From Desulfofundulus thermobenzoicus (GTDB lineage: Bacteria > Bacillota > Desulfotomaculia > Desulfotomaculales > Desulfovirgulaceae), in NCBI RefSeq assembly GCF_009428905.1, contig NZ_WHYR01000002.1, positions 62,001 through 126,000 on the forward strand: a DNA stretch of 64,000 bases. The letters are read 5' to 3'. A program made the position numbers and the translations under genes. Positions 62,690 to 64,000 of this stretch are shown piece by piece. The notes beneath the pieces are model-generated. The model searched no databases, was not told the DNA's origin, and saw only the letters and a program-made list of their open reading frames with translations. The number at the start of each line of letters is the position of its first letter. Position 1 is the first letter of the stretch.

Positions 62690-62761
62690 GAGGTGGGAGG
62701 CGGGAGGTGAGAAGTGGGAAAAGCCGAGGTGGGAGGCGGGAGGTGAGAAGGGGGAAAAGCG
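62690..62761. repeat. tandem 36-bp purine-rich repeat
   Basis: Two direct copies (62690-62725 and 62726-62761) starting GAGGTGGGAGGCGGG and ending GGGAAAAGC, differing at two places. Same class as the GAGAAGTGAGAGG repeats at 5.0, 9.1, 10.7, 23.4 and 36.2 kb. It lies between the two CBS genes. Confidence 0.85.
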
Positions 62762-62794
62762 GGGAGGGGGTTCGTAAAGCGGGTTCACAGAATA

Positions 62795-62825
62795 GTAACG
62801 CCCCGGATGAATTCAGGGGCGTTAC
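62795..62825 (-). terminator. stem-loop after the second CBS gene
   Basis: GTAACGCCCC and GGGGCGTTAC form a perfect 10-bp stem; on the minus strand it is followed by TATTCTGTG, a weak tail. Eight bases past the gene's stop. Confidence 0.6.
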
Positions 62826-62832
62826 CTGGCGG

Positions 62833-63327
62833 CTATCCGGCCAGCAGCTCTCCGATTAGATTAAACACGTCGATGGTACGGACCATGCCCACCACCTTTC
62901 GTTTTTCCAGCACGGGCAGGGAGTTCACCCGGTGGGTGATCATTTTCACCGCTGCCTGAAACACGGTGTCGTCAGCCTGTATGGTGGCCAGGGCCAGGGG
63001 GCGCATGATGTCTTTCACCCGGATCCCGGCCTGCCGGTGGTAACGGTGGGCAAAATACCAGCCCCAGGATGAACCCTTCAACCAGGCGTCCCGGGAAATG
63101 GCGTGAAACTGCAAGGTTTTCAAAAGGGAGCGCAGGGTCAACAAACCGACCAGGTGCTGGTTGCCGTCCAGAACCGCGATAGAGTGAAAGCCGTACCATA
63201 CCCTTCCTTCCCGGTGCAGGGAAGATCTCAGAATCTCCACCGCTTCTTTCAGGGGGGCGTCCCACCGGACCGTGGAATAGTCGTGAATGGGGATCATTAC
63301 TTCCCTGACCTTTCGTCCCTCCGTCAT
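62833..63327 (-). CDS. CBS-domain pair protein 2
   Basis: 164 residues. Same plan as its neighbour: REVMIPIHDYSTVRWDAPLKEAVEIL with SIAVLDGNQHLVGLLTLRSLL, the Trp-rich linker (WLKGSSWGWYFAHRY), then IMRPLALATIQADDTVFQAA with SLPVLEKRKVVGMVRTIDVF. The pair is a tandem duplication. The partner they control is unknown. TACCTCC-complement SD (GGAGGTA) precedes the ATG by eight bases. Confidence 0.9.
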   Translation of the reverse strand: MTEGRKVREVMIPIHDYSTVRWDAPLKEAVEILRSSLHREGRVWYGFHSIAVLDGNQHLVGLLTLRSLLKTLQFHAISRDAWLKGSSWGWYFAHRYHRQAGIRVKDIMRPLALATIQADDTVFQAAVKMITHRVNSLPVLEKRKVVGMVRTIDVFNLIGELLAG

Positions 63328-63469
63328 TGTCCATACCTCCCGGTCCCTGGTTTTGCATCTGGAGCATCTTTAGTATATTTGAGCAGGCAATATTCATGCC
63401 AATCATGAAGCAAGGACGAAAAAACCCGTCTTTCAGGCTGGCGGGAAGACCGGGGAAAAGACTACTGCT

Positions 63470-64000
63470 TTAAGCCGGTGGTGTGGATTCCTGCACGGTC
63501 GGAGCTCCGGCCACGGCCTGTTCATAAACCCGGCGGTAGGGGTCGACCCCATCCCCCGTGTCCGGGGACTCAATCAGCCGCACAATTTCCCCTTTCGTTT
63601 CATCTTTTATACCCGCCTGTTCCAGTATACTGGTAATCTCTTCCATGGACCACCCCTTTTCCCGGGCCGGTATACCCGCCAGGCAGGCGGCTACGGGAAT
63701 CAGCGGGGACAGCTGTGCCGCTTCGGCCAGTTCCCCGGCCTTTCGGGCCGCTTTCAGGGCGCGGCTTAACAAAGCGGGTTCCTGGGACAGCTTTTTGCGC
63801 ACGGCCACTTCCAGCCGGTTTTTCACTATGGCCGGCTGGTTCTGGATGGTTTTGGCCGCCTCCCCCAGACATTTACTGGCGTAGGAGCACCAGGCGGCAC
63901 AGCCGGGGTTGAACCGGGGGTTGGTTACCAGTTGTTTGCAGGCGGGACAGCGCAGGGTTACGTCGTCCTTCCAGAACTCAATGTTTTGACCGCAATTGGG
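63470..64000 (-). CDS. zinc-ribbon protein with HD-like region, N-terminus outside the window
   Basis: The frame stays open from the stop at 63470 to the window edge, so at least 176 residues. The visible N-terminal part has a cysteine-rich ribbon: NCGQNIEFWKDD, then CPACKQ, NPGCAAWC and KCLGEA. This resembles the ribbon in front of HD-domain phosphohydrolases of anaerobes as I recall them. The remaining part (LIPVAACLAGI, then ILEQAGIKDETKGEIVRLIESPD) resembles an HD domain in outline, but the His-Asp pair and the later His residues are absent, so it is probably not a working hydrolase. Confidence 0.6.
   Translation of the reverse strand, partial: PNCGQNIEFWKDDVTLRCPACKQLVTNPRFNPGCAAWCSYASKCLGEAAKTIQNQPAIVKNRLEVAVRKKLSQEPALLSRALKAARKAGELAEAAQLSPLIPVAACLAGIPAREKGWSMEEITSILEQAGIKDETKGEIVRLIESPDTGDGVDPYRRVYEQAVAGAPTVQESTPPA

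Noticed and set aside
62465-62788. N-terminal extension of CBS protein 1 (108 codons)
   Set aside because: Made of repeat and low-complexity sequence with no relatives; a good SD sits at ATG 62464.

Overview
The window reads as chromosome of an anaerobic, endospore-forming Gram-positive bacterium with an S-layer, most like the Desulfotomaculum/Pelotomaculum/Desulfofundulus group of Clostridia. Support: the ribosomal-protein operon order is firmicute, there is an alpha/beta-type spore DNA-binding protein, a delta-lactam (spore cortex) deacetylase, an SLH-anchored giant protein, high G+C with many GTG/TTG starts, and REP-like palindromes of the kind common in this group. The genus is an inference; no search was run.

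Layout. 1-5.2 kb is accessory: a broken BKACE-type gene end, a DUF169 protein, an MFS exporter with an odd insert, an Rrf2 regulator and PdaA, all on the minus strand, with repeats between them. 5.2-5.8 kb holds five tRNAs (Thr-TGT, Tyr, fMet, Thr-GGT, Met) with two clear promoters. 6.0-43.9 kb is the translation/transcription super-cluster on the plus strand: tuf1, rpmG-secE-nusG-rplK-rplA, rplJ-rplL behind an L10 leader, rpoB-rpoC-ybxF-rpsL-rpsG-fusA-tuf2, the S10/spc/alpha operons (rpsJ to rplQ, with secY, map, a KOW protein, infA and rpmJ), then ecfA1-ecfA2-ecfT-truA and rplM-rpsI. The two tuf genes are almost identical. adk is absent from its usual place between secY and map.

43.9-64 kb is again accessory: a two-helix membrane peptide, a coiled-coil membrane-anchored protein, a DASS (SLC13-type) anion transporter, an 11.7-kb gene for a 3893-residue secreted protein, a two-part hypothetical protein, a spore SASP, a TauE/SafE exporter with an 81-residue membrane partner, two tandem CBS-domain proteins, and the C-terminal part of a zinc-ribbon/HD-like protein at the right edge.

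The most striking items are: (i) the giant SLH-anchored protein carrying four separate phosphoesterase modules (PHP, two UshA-type 5'-nucleotidases, one calcineurin-type) plus LTD, OB-fold and Ig-like modules, apparently a surface nucleic-acid/phosphate scavenging machine, with a 212-bp recently homogenised patch between its two nucleotidase modules; (ii) nusG, whose Shine-Dalgarno sequence is separated from the ATG by a perfect 7-bp hairpin that would restore normal spacing when folded; (iii) a four-cysteine motif in the EF-Tu G domain; (iv) families of short intergenic repeats, one sitting again and again just upstream of ribosomal-protein ribosome binding sites.
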